DNA of 64,000 nt from Archegozetes longisetosus (Eukaryota; Arthropoda; Arachnida; Sarcoptiformes; Trhypochthoniidae), in the NCBI GenBank assembly GCA_018873245.2, contig JAEMBT020000005.1, positions 1,872,001 to 1,936,000 on the forward strand, given 5' to 3'. This document shows positions 15,101 through 28,116 of this stretch, piece by piece; within the stretch, counting starts at the first letter, position 1; each line of letters starts with the position of its first letter. A program made the translations under genes and the position numbers. Below the pieces are notes generated by a model. That model worked only from the letters and a program-made list of their open reading frames with translations, made no database searches and was not told the origin of the DNA.

Positions 15101-18100
15101 CAGAATTAGTTATTGGTTAGGATTAAACATTGTGTTCTTCGATTCCACGCAATCATATTCTTATGTTAGATATATTCGCCTGAGATTCCAAAGCCTTTCT
15201 GTATTAATGAAAACATTAGTTTACTGTAGAATAAAATATAGATGTTTTACTAGCCTCACACAGTGCTAACTTTTATTATGGTTTTAATGATTAAGTAAAC
15301 AATAATAATTAAATTATACTCACTATAAGTTTGTGAGGCCAGCTTTACTTTAATTATCTCTTGTTTTATAGAGTCAAATAAAATGGTTAACTTTGTAAAA
15401 ACATAAAACTATTTCATAGCAGACAATTTACAATCTAAACTCTTCATCTACTTTGCTGTCATTTAGCTTTGTTTTTAAACAAACCTAGCCCTAATCTTTC
15501 AAATTAATAATCTCCACAGTCCTTCTATAAGAGAATAGATTGTCAAAAATTCTATTAAGTTGTTTGTGGAATCAAATTAGAAACTATCTCATTTATAACA
15601 GGTATATCAGTTTTATTTGTCTCAATCTTTCTCATTAAAACTTTAGTATTGGTCAAATCCTTTGTTTCATTGAATTTAGTCCGTAAATCCGTTGACCAAT
15701 AAAACAATAAAATCTGGATATTGCATGCATTCAACTGAATTCGTAGAAGAGAATATTAGATAACAATATTAAGCAAAGAGTTGTATATTGAGCCATTCAC
15801 TTTCATTATTATATAAAAAGGATTGTTGTGCTGGACAATGAATTTATTGCACATCAATGGGTAAGATAGATATGAAACAACAGGGAGTCAAATTAATGAG
15901 ACTCATTACTAGTAGGCAACAAATCTAGAGGAGACTGACTTATCTACCAAACCAAACACTATTCAATATGTCTGATTGATTATAATGTCATATCTAGCAG
16001 TTAGCTACGACAAATGCGCATTTAATCGCTTCTTATATATTCTTCTACTCCTACTGCTTTGTGTCAAACTTTTTCTTATAATTTTCACACATTTTAGTTT
16101 TTTATTTAGTATAATGTTCGGGTATCATACAATCGATTCAAAATATAACTTGTCTTCTTCTTCTTGACTTGAGTTATTTTGACAGATTTTGTGATCAATT
16201 GCCATTATGTTTTAGTATTTAATATTTTGGGTTCAAACATAAGACGAGCTTTTCTTTTAAACTAAATATTCAAAGCAATGTTCCTCATAAATTGAAAAGG
16301 CTTAAAGATAAATAAATTGAACATTTTCGATTCAAACTGTGCATTCAATTCGATTTCTCTCGATATTAGAAAACACAAATTGAGGCTCAATAGATTTTCA
16401 CCTTCAAAAATACTTTTGAATGCGAACATTTAGCATTAGGATAAATAAAACGATAGAAGTTTGAAGTATTAACTAGAATTCTATTCTAACTATGAAACCA
16501 CAAAACTGATACTAACCGATTTGCATGAAATTTGAACCATACATAGAACTGGTCCAGTGAACAAATGTAGTGAAACAACTGGATCCTGTAACTCAATAAC
16601 TTTTCAATTATGGACACTTCAAGTTTGCTCCTTGTGGGTGCATTTCATTGTGTTTACATGCTTTAATTTTGCAATTTAGTAGTGACTATCACATAAACTT
16701 TATGTACAATCATTTTCCAATTTTTTTCACGCCTTTCAACCACTAAAATATAGTTTTGCTATCGAGAAATTAAACTTAAAGTTTGCCATATAAAATATAT
16801 GGAGAGAAATAAATAACTCATAATTTATCAAAATTTATTAGGAATTTATTAAAATGCCATTTATGGGATAAACAATATATAACCGAAATATCTACTACTT
16901 CTATTATGTATTGTTATTCCAATAATATAATTTAACGTCATAGACTGATTAATCAATATTATCTCATTCAAATGAAACCATTAGATCTAATTTAACAATA
17001 AAGATGTGGATTAGATGTCCATATATTTTATATGGCAAACTTTAAGTTTAATTTCTCAATAGCCAAATTATATTTTAGTGGTTGAAAGGCGTGAAAACAC
17101 TTGGAAAATCATGTCTTTACAATGAAATGCACCCACAAGGAGCAAACTTGAAGTGTCCATAACTGAAAAGTTGTTGAGTTACAGGATCCAGTTGTTTCAC
17201 TACATTTGTTCACTGGACCAGTTCTATGTATGGTTCAAATTTCATGCAAATCGGTTGGTATCAGTTTGTGCGGTTCATAGTAAGCTTATTATGTACCGGT
17301 ATTATAATATAAAATGATTCGCTTATGGTTTTTTCTTTTAGCGATAAGTACTCCAAAACGCTAAATACAAAACACAATATGTGGAATATAAAAATGATCA
17401 CAAGCTCAATGAAACCTCAATACTTATCTTTAATAAAGTATTTTTCACAAAACTTTCATCTGAGAACTCCTTATTATGTAAAACGAAACCTTAAACTTGG
17501 GCTTCGAAAGCTTCTTATTAGTTGAGTCAAATTTGTTAAAGTTGCAATTTAATAATTCAATTTTATTTGATGCAAGTCACTTTAAGTGCGGTTTATTCAA
17601 AATATCAAAGTTCGTAGTCTTCGATCAACATCGACTTGGATCACATCATATAACTTTGATATATTACAGAAAGTTTTTCATTGAGAGCAGTGTAGCTCAT
17701 ATAATACTTAACTACTTTTACTTTTGCGTTGAATTTTTAGTTGTTTGCTCCATATTCTAGTTCAAACTTTGTTTAATTAATTTAAAACATTTCCGATTCG
17801 AAGCATTGATTCTATGAAAATGATTCAAAGCACCTCCCTCAAATCAGGATAATACCAAACTTTAGCTACTAGTTCTAGTCGTTTATAACGAGTTTAAGTA
17901 TTATTTTTTCATATCTAATACTATAAAATTTCATGAATAGGGTTAATGAGCCATTGATGTGGTAATCAAGTTTATGATTTTCAATTTAGGTTTTGGAATG
18001 TCAACTCCAAAGTCAATCATAGGCAGACTAGTGGTGATCGTATATGGATTTTTAGGTAAACTTCAACTTAAAGTGTATGATGAGAGGGAGAAAATGACAT

Positions 18101-19147
18101 ATTGGTTGTACAGTCAGGAATAGACTAACAGAGCATAGAATAGCAATGAATTTATATAATGGCTAGAATTTGTATATAGTAAGGTGTGGGAGAGAGTGAT
18201 CGAAACAAATTTGATTTGTACATTATTACTTTTGGTTGATAGGTTGCAGCGGTGGAATCTTGTTCTTTAACTTATTCCTTGAACGCATTATAACTCTGTT
18301 GGCATATTTTATGCGACTTTATCATGAAAGAGACATCAAAATAAATAACGATAGACGCAATTCTGTATCTAAAAGAAGAGAATCCACTGCTTCATTAGAT
18401 GATAGACTTGATGATCAATGGAAACCGTCCGTCTATTGGGTTATGTTAGTCTTGGCCGTCTTCACTGTCGTTGTGGCCGTCACTGCATCTGCCGTTTATT
18501 CATTTATGGAGAAATGGAATTATCTTGATTGCATTTATTTTTGTTTTGTCGCTTTTTCAACCATAGGATTCGGAGACTTCGTAACGGGTCAACAGAGTTC
18601 TTATAATAATACGGAGTTTTACCAATTGGCAAATTTTATATTTATAGCGTTTGGCTGTTGTTGTATATATAGTCTATTTAATGTTACCTCAATAGTGATC
18701 AAACAATTTCTCAATTGGCTGATTAAGAAATTGGATTTCAAATGTAGATGTTTACGAAAAACCAAGTCTCCAGTGCTCACACAAGTCACTCGTTCGCGAC
18801 GCAATGCAATCACACCCAATCACCTGAAAAACTATGCCAACAATCATCGAACTGTTACTGTCAAAGCCAGTATAGCCGAAGCCTCCAGTGATGCCGACTC
18901 CACTTATGACAGCGACGCCGAACGTAGAAATTCTAACGAGATGATTTGTATGAAAGACATGCTTAAATCTAATAAAGTCTCTCTCGCTTTGTTACAAAAA
19001 GAATTGTACGAATCGGCACAACAGGCCAGGAACTATAGGAGTCCTACTATTTTGTTGCCATCAAAGATCAATAATGATGACTTCAAGACTGGTGCTGTCG
19101 GACCACTAGCCATTGTCACCAAGAAATTAGGCGAAGATGAAACATGA
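1728..19147 (+). CDS. KCNK13: Two-pore-domain potassium channel, THIK type (KCNK12/KCNK13-like)
   Basis: Background (leak) K+ channel subunit of the plasma membrane; a dimer forms one pore. Proposed CDS: join(1728..2067, 17990..18055, 18243..19147), 436 aa, GT/AG introns and intact frame. Seen: first membrane helix near residues 26-48, an extracellular cap ending in RWDFSGSFYFAATVVSTIG, and the first selectivity filter GFG (about 114-116), split by intron 1. Exon 2 gives GMSTPKSIIGRLVVIVYGFLG. Exon 3 carries WKPSVYWVMLVLA, the second filter STIGFGD (about 244-247) and a cytoplasmic tail with DMLKSNKVSLALLQKEL. Order and wording match vertebrate THIK-1/2 rather than TASK or TREK. The start is the ATG at 1728. 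Intron 1 is 15.9 kb while intron 2 is 187 bp. Whether it is the KCNK12 or KCNK13 counterpart cannot be decided; invertebrates may have a single ancestor. Confidence 0.9.
7163..7290. repeat. Short foldback (inverted repeat) in the channel intron
   Basis: The arm TTTTAAGCTCGATCTCGAC (around 7178-7196) recurs as its reverse complement around 7256-7276. An inner pair GTTAGACTTGA / TCAAGTCTAAC and an outer pair ATATTCTGA / TCAGAATAT extend the dyad. The whole 128-bp block could fold into one imperfect hairpin. It may be a tiny MITE; no clear target duplication was found. Confidence 0.6.
9141..9180. repeat. (AG)20 microsatellite
   Basis: An uninterrupted AG dinucleotide run of 40 bp in the channel intron. 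Similar runs lie at 26419-26459 and 60341-60369, so this motif is a recurrent microsatellite here. Confidence 0.97.
10648..10765. mobile_element. Possible short pogo/Tigger-like non-autonomous fragment
   Basis: The left side reads CAGTACAGGAATGCCTCGATATAGT and the right side ends ACTATATCGAGATGTTATTG, so CTCGATATAGT is repeated in inverted orientation about 80 bp apart. CAGTACAG..CCTCGATATAG resembles ends I remember from pogo/Tigger-type elements. There is no transposase and the exact ends are unclear. It could be a chance dyad. Confidence 0.3.
16490..17280. mobile_element. Foldback MITE with about 270-bp inverted arms
   Basis: The left arm (16490 to about 16801) and the right arm (about 17018-17280) are reverse complements at high identity over most of their length. 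They start CTATGAAACC and end in GGTTCATAG. A TAA lies directly outside each end (16487-16489 and 17281-17283), as expected for a 3-bp target duplication. The centre is AT-rich with no ORF. TAA/TTA duplications are typical of PIF/Harbinger-type transposition, so a Harbinger-mobilised MITE is one reading, but the TIR sequence does not prove it. Confidence 0.8.
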
Positions 19148-19529
19148 CTTTTAATTATAGTTAAATTAATATTTTGAAAAATATTTCCAATTACATGACT
19201 CCAAATATAAGGCAATATTTGTTTGTAAAAAATTAGGAAAATAAGTAAATTTTACTTAATTTATTTAGAATAACAAATACTTAATGAACAACGATTGAAA
19301 AGCTCATTATGTCAATATTAAAAAGACTAGAGTCTGATTAAATATAAAACCAGTTGTAAAAATATATAAATCATAACCTTTATATTACTTTTAGTCCCAA
19401 AACAGTTGCGCATTTCTTTATCAATAATTTCAAAATTTGGCAAATAATAAAAAATAAAACAAATAATGAGCCACTACCAAATCATCAGGTCATATTACAT
19501 GTTACTTCATTAGTGCAGTTGAACTTTAT

Positions 19530-22500
19530 TTAAATTTGCAAAACCAGTCCGGCGGCTACAGTTAAATCAACAAAACAATCAATAAATAAAAGCTTATGTA
19601 ACCAACTCATTCAATACCTGAAACATTATCTCCTCCGCCGCCAGTTTGAAGTACTTTAGTGCAGACAAGAACTGGTGCCACACATATTGAGATCTGATGC
19701 GCACCAACTGAAACGTCTTCGTTCCAACAAGCCACTGGGTTCTTGGCATCAAATTCTATTCTTTTTCTATTATGATCAGAACGAGTTGTAGAGAACGACT
19801 GATCCATAATAATTCGTGCCTTCTTTGTGTCGATAATTTCTGATCCACACTATTTCGATAATGAAAATTAATTTATTGGATGAGAAATATTGAGTCAATC
19901 AATTGCTACCGTATGTCTATGGGCCGTAAGGGCCGCCTTTGCAGCTGAGGCTTTGCTAGCCTTCCACGAAGAGCCTTTTCTGGTCAGTATTGCTTGGAAT
20001 GGTAATGTATGGACGTGTATACGGCTCAGTTTGCCATTGCTATGAGTGTATAATAAATCGTACAAAAGGCGCATCTGGTCTAAGACAAGGGCTACGCGCG
20101 GATAAGCATCGGAAACGAATGATATATTTCCGTAAACAAATAGGTTATACAAATTAGTTGCTTCCTGTTCGTTCATTCCTATACTATCTATATGAGGAAA
20201 TATGTACTCGATTATGCTTTGCATCAGAGATTCTTCAGTAAACGATGCCATTTCGAAGTGTATCTTTAGTTTATTATCAAACTTCCTCAATTCAATCAAT
20301 ATTTGACTTAGTTTTTCGATTCTTGCTTTACGTGTTTCGATAGGCGACGGAAAGTTGTCCATCATTTGAAGGCCACTGACGACTAATAGATCGGGCTTAA
20401 ACTTTAGGGTTTGCTCATAGAAAGTTTCTAACGAAGCTATCAGTGGGTTTTGATGATCATTATGAACGATGAACCTATTGGCTCGCGGAGACTCGTATTT
20501 ACCCCACGTCTCGCCAGTTGGGTACTCAAGGAGCAAATGAATGTCATCAGAGCTCAATAGCGGACCGCTCACCACAATATCTGATGGTAATTGTTTCTTC
20601 AGCGAAGATGACATCTGAGCTCCGAGCAAGACTTCACCAATTCCTTCTTTAGTGAATCGAGACGCCATGACCGGCGCATTGCCACCCATCATTCTTCTTG
20701 AATCTTGAGCATTATTTGTCAACTGAACCAATTCATTAAAAAGTGAGGCATTATTAGTGAAACGCCTGTTGATAAAAACAATCCAATTAATTGATTAAGC
20801 AATTAAGGTTCATCAGAAGCCAAAATAGGTTTGCCTTATTGGAAACAGATTGCAGACACAATTCAATTGTGTCAAAGCTTTCGTGTTCATTTAATTCTCT
20901 TTGAGACAAACTATTCAGTAACTTTTCTAGTTCAATTTATAGGATTACAATCGATCTCAACTTATACTTGGTTGAATCAGATTCTCTGAATAGTTTATAA
21001 TTTAGTCAATACATTCCAGTTTTGCTTTCGTTGTCACCGTGTGTGAGCAGAATATTTAGAATATCTGTTTGCCACTAAAACATTCTCAATCTTGAGATTG
21101 ACCTACAAAATATGACTTTTTGTGGCGTAAATAAATTCACGGTTAGATCGATGTTCAATGAATAACAATTGTTTTCGATCTAAAGCAGAGCTACGAATCG
21201 AAATCAAGAATCTAAGGGTTTGTTAGCAATACTCGTTACAATAGTATGTGCATTATGTTTGTGGCTAACGTTTCTACTAATTTGATAAACAAAGCCCACT
21301 CGAACTACATATGACTGCGTTAAAATACTATAACTTTAAGACATTCTTATAAATTGTTTTTACAAGCTTTAGGTTTTATTAAGAGTCTCTATCCTAAAGT
21401 GATTTATAGGATTTCCAAAGCTAGTCAAAATGAAAGGACCGATAAATTGAACTTAAAATCAATATTGCATTAACATTACTCAATCTAATCTCCAGATCTG
21501 ATAAATCACTTTATGAGTCGCATCCGAATTGCGATATGAACATATCATATCGAATTGAGTTCAGTCTAGCATTACCTATCTCATACTAATGCAGCACATC
21601 AGAAGTTAATAGATACCAACCATTTCTCTATTTTTGATGAAAAAATTGTCATTCAAATAAATTCTGCTAAAATTATACCATTCTTAATATTTCAGATATG
21701 GCAACTTTAATGCAAGAAATTGAACCATATGCTTAAGTCAAAATTATATCATAATATAAAATCTAAAATTTGTTCTATTATAGAGCTGTGAGATTGAACT
21801 CATGTTCTGATTCCTGAGATTTTGCGAAAATAACAGATACAATATTACTATTTTATTACATTACAGAGTATACAAACTTTCGAATATGTGCCATAAATTA
21901 AATTAATAAAATTAGCAAAAGTTATAGCATAGAAAGTGACTTCAATTGATAAGAAAATCAACTTATAGAATCAAGTTTTGCAATCAAGGCATTCATACCT
22001 AGTGGCTAAATAAATATTTTTGAGATCGATCATAATATTTATTTGCAATAATAGCTAATGTTCTAATCAAATTTGTTGACATTAAAGCGCAAAAATTGTT
22101 TACTTGAGATCAGATCGGAGCTAAATCATTTGAATTGATGTATAAGGTTTTATTAAATAAGTATTACATCAGTGTATTCATAGTGATTTCAGTTAATGTG
22201 TTAGAAAAGTTGCGGCAAAAGACCTTCAACAGAATCGTCGATCTTATTGAATTTATAATTTTTGATAACATCTCCAAAAGAGAATACCGATAAGTGAAAT
22301 GAAAACAAAACAAATAAAGGGAAAGTCATAACGAAGCAAAGTTCAAAAGTTAGATATGAGGTTTAATGTTTTTGACGAGATTGAAAGTAGTGAAAATTAA
22401 ATACTGAATCATTGTTATGAATATAAAGTGATAAGATATGAGACATACTCCGAGGCGGCTCCAAATTGAAAGAAATAAGCGAACACTTCCATCAACTCAT

Positions 22501-22789
22501 CTCTAGTGGTGATGATATCGTGATGTTTTGGTTGATTTGGCGCAGGATATCTATCAATAATAACATCACGACTCTGTGTTACTATGTCCAGACATGATCC
22601 AAAACCAATTGCGATCTTAGTCTTTGGATTAACAGAAACACTTTCTTCTACCATTAAAAGACTCTCATGAGTCAAGTCGATTCTCATCCGAAGATTGTCG
22701 TCAATACTCGATTCATACCAATAGGCAATTAAAACAAATATCAATGATATCAAAGCACCGAATGACAGCTTTAAAGACTTTGAACCCAT
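19530..22789 (-). CDS. ADPGK: ADP-dependent glucokinase
   Basis: Phosphorylates glucose with ADP as donor; the vertebrate enzyme is ER-associated. Proposed CDS: complement(join(19530..19555, 19618..19849, 19910..20765, 22449..22789)), 484 aa against about 497 in human from memory. Seen: an N-terminal hydrophobic signal/anchor (about residues 7-26), GFGSCLDIV, FQFGAASERF across the first junction, RMMGGNAPVMASRF, a PTGETWG region, PDLLVVSGLQMM, SIGMNEQE and a C-terminal GGGGDNVSAAGL. The Asp of the GXGD motif (about 473) is the expected catalytic base. The last 26-bp exon gives SAAGLVLQI and stop, which restores the family C-terminus; reading through instead stops at once. Intron 1 is 1.7 kb; the next two are 60 and 62 bp. 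The gene is convergent with the channel gene, with 382 bp between their stops. Confidence 0.93.
20766..22448 (-). other. First intron of the ADPGK gene
   Basis: A 1.68-kb AT-rich intron with GTATGT at the donor and CAACAG at the acceptor. Nothing recognisable is seen inside on either strand. Confidence 0.7.
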
Positions 22790-23952
22790 TGTTTTCTCTT
22801 GGAATAATTAATTTATCAAATTTTGAGACGATTCAACTTTTTATAACTTGTTTTTCAAGTTTTAATTTTTTGTTTATAAGTTTTTAGTGAAAACTGTAAA
22901 AATAGATATGATGAGAACAACTATGAACACAATTAATGGTCAATAGGTAGAAAATTAATTCAACTATTAATACATTTTTTGATACCGGAATGTAATTATC
23001 GGAAATGACTTCAGTTCTCGAATATTATTATAGTTTAAGTACATATTCCATAACTCTATTTCTCTGTTATCTATTATTAAAAGTAATTATTGATAACATT
23101 TCTAGTTGAAGCAAACATATGGTTGCAAACGAATTTATTCCATCAAAGTAGTTATATATTCAATGAGAATATCTTATGGTTTGGTTTTGTTTGATATTTT
23201 GATAAAACATATTATTGCGCAACACACTCTAGCAGACTGCTACGACAAACCATGCATCAGTTATGATTTTCAGTAATTTTACCAAAAATTTCGTGCACCT
23301 TTTTTCTCCACTTTATTAAATAATTCATCAATTTGTCCTTCATTTCAATTAGCTTTCTTGCTAAATTTCCTAATAAAACAATACATTTGTCAAAATGATT
23401 TTAAAACTAATTTTTAAACGTAAATTACATAAAATATAAGTTGGAATAATCCCTAAACTTTAGTACGTATGTGGAGTCATATTAAACAACAGCTTATAGC
23501 AACAAACATATGCAAAGCCTTCAAAACAAGATTGAGTTCAAATAAATTGCAATAACTATAGTATGAAATAAATAAAAATTTGATTATATATAAACACATT
23601 ATTTAGTTGTAAATTCCTCAAAATGGTTTATATGAATTAAGATAGTGAACCACTTAAGGATAGTCAAATAATACTCTTATCGATAATAGTATCTATACAT
23701 TATTTTAATATTTACCAAACCCTTAAACGTTTCAAAATCAATTTTAAACAAGCTATTTCGCGGTTTTCATATATGGCTCTAAAAAGCGATTAGCTGTCGA
23801 TAACAAATATATTGTCTTTATTGTAATTCGTGTTATTGTTTATCAGTTTGCGATAAAAGTCCGGAAAGAATGATTGAAGCATTTTGAAAATTGATATCTA
23901 TTTACAAATGAATAAAAAGTGAAACTTGAGATTTGGTTATATATCAATAAGA
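22790..23952. promoter_or_regulatory. Divergent intergenic region between ADPGK and GK5
   Basis: This 1.16-kb AT-rich gap lies between two head-to-head genes and must contain both promoters. I see no defined motif, repeat or RNA gene in it. Confidence 0.4.
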
Positions 23953-25975
23953 ATGAGTGCAAATTCAATTAATAAATCAGATGTTCATGATAAATATATA
24001 CTCGTCGTAGACATCGGAACAACAGTTTTCCGGTTTGTATTTACTTCAGTTCAAATGTCTATTTATTGTATTGACATGCTTTTTAATTCATTTGATTTAG
24101 TTGTCATATATATGACAAGGTCGCGCAACTGGTCAGTCAGTCGTCCGTTTCTATAGAACTAATATATCCTCGTCAAGGATGGACCGAAATCAATGCACAA
24201 ACCCTTTGGGAAGCGTTTATTCAGTGCATCAAAGAAGCGATTCAAAGTAATCACAATTTTGATTCAAATCTATTGACTATATTTCTAACAAATTAGTCTG
24301 AATTAATCGATTTTTAATACTTTGATTGATATGAGTTTGCCACAATTTTCGTAGTGGTTTCGATCTAATGAACGGAGCTATAAATAAATTTTGATTGCCT
24401 TTGATTAGATGGAAAGATAAGTGCCAGTCAAATATTATGTATCGGTATATCGACATTGAGAGGAACTTTCATGACATGGGACCGCGAGACTGGACAACCT
24501 TTTCATAACTTCGTCACCTGGAAAGACATACGAGCGGACAAGTTATGCGACCAGTGGAACAATTCATTCCGAGTTAAGTGCCTTAAAAGTGGTGCCAAAT
24601 TTATCCATCTTTTCACGCGATCGAATCGATTTCTGGCTGCATCTTTGCTCAAATTCACAACAGGAATGGTTGTGATGAGGCTTTTATGGATGTTAGAAAA
24701 ACTGCCAATTATTAGGCAGAGAGCTGTTGAGGGCAAAGCCATGTACGGGACTGTTGACAGTTATCTCATATGGAGACTAACTGGTGGTAAAGTTCACGCC
24801 ACCGATCCTTCCAATGCTTGTGTTTCTGGTTTCTATGACCCATTTCTGATGGAATGGGCGCAATGGGCCATCAATCTGTTCAACATTCCGCCATCAATGC
24901 TGCCCAAAGTTCTAGACACGAACGGAGACTTTGGAGAAACATTACCTGAATTTTTGGGACTTCCATTCCAATAAGAGCTGTTGTTGGAGACCAACAGGCG
25001 GCTATGTTTGGAGAATGTTGTTTTCAAGTCGGAGACGTTAAATGCACTATGGGAACCGGTACTTTCATTAATATAAACACTGGTTCGCTACCATATGCAT
25101 CATATAAAGGGTTAGGAATTGATCAGCTTTATGTAAATATGTTTAAGTTTGTTCTTATTTATTAGTCTATATCCAGTCGTCGGTTGGAAACTAGTTAATA
25201 ATGAAAAGCCTATCTATTTAGCCGAAGGCGGTTCTTATGATACGGGTACTGCTATTTTGTGGGCTCAAAACGTTGGACTCTTAGATGATCCTAAAGAGTC
25301 TAGTAATATGGCTGCTGGTGTCACAAATACCGATGTATATTTCGTTCCCGCCTTCTCTGGTCTTCAGGCACCCATTAATGACAATCAGGCGACCTCTGCC
25401 TTCATCGGCATTAATCCAGGGTATTGGTGAAAATGATAAATTGAAGAGTTCAAATAAATTAAAATGGATTATGTTTGAATTTATAGTACAACTAAAGCTC
25501 AACTTGTAAAGAGTATCCTTGAATCGCTGTGTTTTAGGGTTAAGCAAATGTATGAAATCATATTAGAAGAGGCGGATTTCAATTTGAAACGATTTAGGTA
25601 TTTATGCAGTTAATTATCATCAAAAATTATAAATTCAATCAATATTAATCTTTCTGTTGCCTCGAATTTTATTTTATGTTTTCTTCTTACAGAGTAGATG
25701 GAGGTGTTTCTAACAATGATTTTGTCGTTCAACTGATAGCAGATTTAACAGGAAAGGAAGTCGAACGAGCCGTTCATAGAGACATGTCATCTTTGGGAGC
25801 AGCATTCCTTGCAGGACTAGCCGTGGGTTTTTGGGAGGATACTCAACATATCTCTAACTTAAGAGTCTCTGAAAAAGTTTTCCATCCAAGAGATAACTGG
25901 AATAATCATTACAAACATGCATTCGCAAACTGGGAACGAGCTGTTGGACGATGTCTTCAATGGTATAAGCAATAG
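23953..25975 (+). CDS. GK5: Glycerol kinase 5-like FGGY carbohydrate kinase
   Basis: FGGY-family kinase of the GK5 branch; it would transfer phosphate from ATP to glycerol or a related polyol. Proposed exons: 23953..24032, 24101..24246, 24409..25110, 25166..25420, 25487..25597, 25693..25975, about 525 aa against about 529 in human from memory. Seen: VVDIGTTVFRCHIYD (phosphate-1 region), YPRQGWTEIN, GISTLRGTFMTWD, a GDQQAAMFGECCFQ motif, MGTGTF (phosphate-2), FSGLQAP, VDGGVSNNDF and GAAFLAGLAVGFW (adenosine region). Oddity: within exon 3 the frame slips near 24951-24955. Five Ts sit where six would restore a frame matching the family (EFFG..IPIRAVVGDQQ). Everything else is intact, so a homopolymer sequencing error or an allele is more likely than a dead gene. 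All introns (52-162 bp) have GT/AG ends. Confidence 0.88.
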
Positions 25976-26415
25976 TGGTTTTGAAAATTTAGATTATGCG
26001 GTGTTGTTTCAATCAGATTATTTAATTTGATATATATTTTGAATATATTTAAGGTCTATTTTTACACAATTATTTATTGTTAAAGATTTTATACATAATT
26101 CAGTCAAAAATTTCCATTTAATGATCATGTTATTTGGATTTCAAGTAACAGTATTTTTAAACAATTAGCAAAATAATTATCTAATTATCTAATCTTCTAA
26201 TATATTTTTAGCCATTGTTTGTATTAAATCTTTTCTAAAGTTCAAGTTGTTTATAGTGTTTACGAGAACAATAATACAAATAAATGCAAACCTCACGAAG
26301 CATAACATGAAATACAGGATATTCTCAATTAGAGAAAGGCTGTATCAATAACATTAAAAATTACCAGTAAATCTGCATTAGTCATAATATCATTTCTATT
26401 CATAGGAAATCGTTT

Positions 26416-26461
<46 letters not shown>

Positions 26462-27956
26462 TGTATATACTTATAACTATTATTACTACTTTATTACTAA
26501 ACTTTTTAGTGCTTTTAATTTAAAAGCCTTAAATATGAGCTTAATGTATTGTAATCCCTCTCTTATAAACGACTTCACATGACATTCAACAAATTTCTTT
26601 ATAACTGCATATTAAGATAAAACATTGAGAAAGCTGCGAAACTAATCTGGAAGCCATCAGACCAAACTTCAATATAGAGTGAGATAAAGCGCGTCATATA
26701 TTAAATGTAGTTTGATATATTTGCTTACTACTGTTTAAAGCTACGTTAGTCATTTTGATAACTTTTAGCCTTAAGTTGTCAATTAGATCAATGTTTGATA
26801 ACAAAATAACTAAATGACAGTTTCTCAAAGTTCTGAAAAGACAGTTTGAAAATATTTTTTAAATTTGTATTTTTGAAAGTTTTAACGAATTTGAACTATA
26901 GTTTGCAAGACATGGTTCGTAAATTCGTGACCGATCTATGAGTTCTTGAAACGGTCTATGAATTCTTGAAAAAAAACTTGAAACTAATGATAAAGTGATT
27001 ATAATTAGGATACAAAACTAAGGATTGATTGGGAAGGAAAGTTTGAACTTAGATAAGCGTTTCACTATAATACATTAGATAGCATATTGAATGACTTAAG
27101 GCTTACTGCACGTAGCATTCATTTTAATAATGAATAAACACTTAATACCTGGTCTTTAGTCATATCTATATGAATAAGTAGTAAGTTATGATAATCATGC
27201 TTATTATGATACTTTCCCATCTCAATAAACTATAAACCAAATGGCGTATCACGCATCAAAACAATTGGTTTCAAGTAATACACCTACAATAAAGAGAAAA
27301 ATATTGATAACTGCTAACGCATTATTACATAACAATTGTGAGTGTATTATGACTAGGGTTGTTTGTTGTAAAGTAATTGTTTTATTACAACGTTTTAAAT
27401 CAGTGTTTTAAAACGTTTTGAAACTATTTTCTTTACTGATGTTTTAAGACGGGCATCAAAATAGCGTTTTGTATTGTCTTAAGACATCTAGCTTACATTC
27501 ATTTTTAAAGAATTAAATTTGAATAAAAACAGCATTAACTTATATCCAACAAAAAAAGATAATTATTAAATTATTATATGAATTGAGTGCCTTAAGATCT
27601 TCGAAAGACTATTTTTTGAAGTGTTTCCTGCTCGCAACTTTGACAACAAAGAATTTTTGCAGTTTCGACTAAAAAATAGTCAAAATAAATTTTTTGAATT
27701 TTTCCCTCAATAACATGCAACATATGTTTTTAGGATTCAAAAGGATTTTAAACACCATTCAAATATTTTGGAACATTATTGAACATTTTAAAATATTTGA
27801 AAACATTTTATAACAATTATTTTGTGACAACTTGGAAAATTTTCGATTTTCGTCAACCCTAATTATAACAAAAACTGGTGTACTTTTAACCACTCAATTG
27901 TTACAATCGATTGAAGTCTGCCGACTAAAAAGTAAAGAGATTGAGTCACGCATTCC
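25976..27956. other. Intergenic region between GK5 and the metallothionein cluster
   Basis: AT-rich, with an AG microsatellite at 26419-26459. No conserved coding segment is visible. A local cluster of AAACGTTTT/TTTTAAAACG-like words near 27380-27480 is low-complexity and unexplained. Confidence 0.5.
26419..26459. repeat. (AG)n microsatellite, 41 bp
   Basis: An uninterrupted AG dinucleotide run downstream of GK5. The words ATCGTTTATAAGAGAG before it and TCTTATAAACGACTT about 100 bp after it are inverted, so it may sit inside a small foldback. Confidence 0.95.
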
Positions 27957-28116
27957 TATAGAAAACAACATTAGTAACAGTTGTGGTCGCGTATAAGTGT
28001 CGCAACCCGTAGTTTGTGTAGTCAAATGTTTTCCTATTAATCCTAATATCTGCAATCATTCGTAAACAAATTTTTGCAGACGATACCAATTTGTGCGAAC
28101 GAAACGCAACTTTTTT

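Larger units (their letters stand above)
2068..17989 (+). other. Very long first intron of the channel gene
   Basis: This stretch lies between the GT at 2068 and the AG at 17988-17989. It is AT-rich and holds a short foldback at 7163-7290, an AG microsatellite at 9141-9180, a possible pogo-like fragment near 10.7 kb and a 791-bp foldback MITE at 16490-17280. Two ORFs with one hydrophobic helix followed by a basic stretch lie at 4491-4829 (+) and 5376-5645 (-). Neither is recognisable, and the first has no ATG near its start. A 27-nt near-perfect palindrome sits at 3968-3994. I see no conserved nested gene. Confidence 0.7.
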
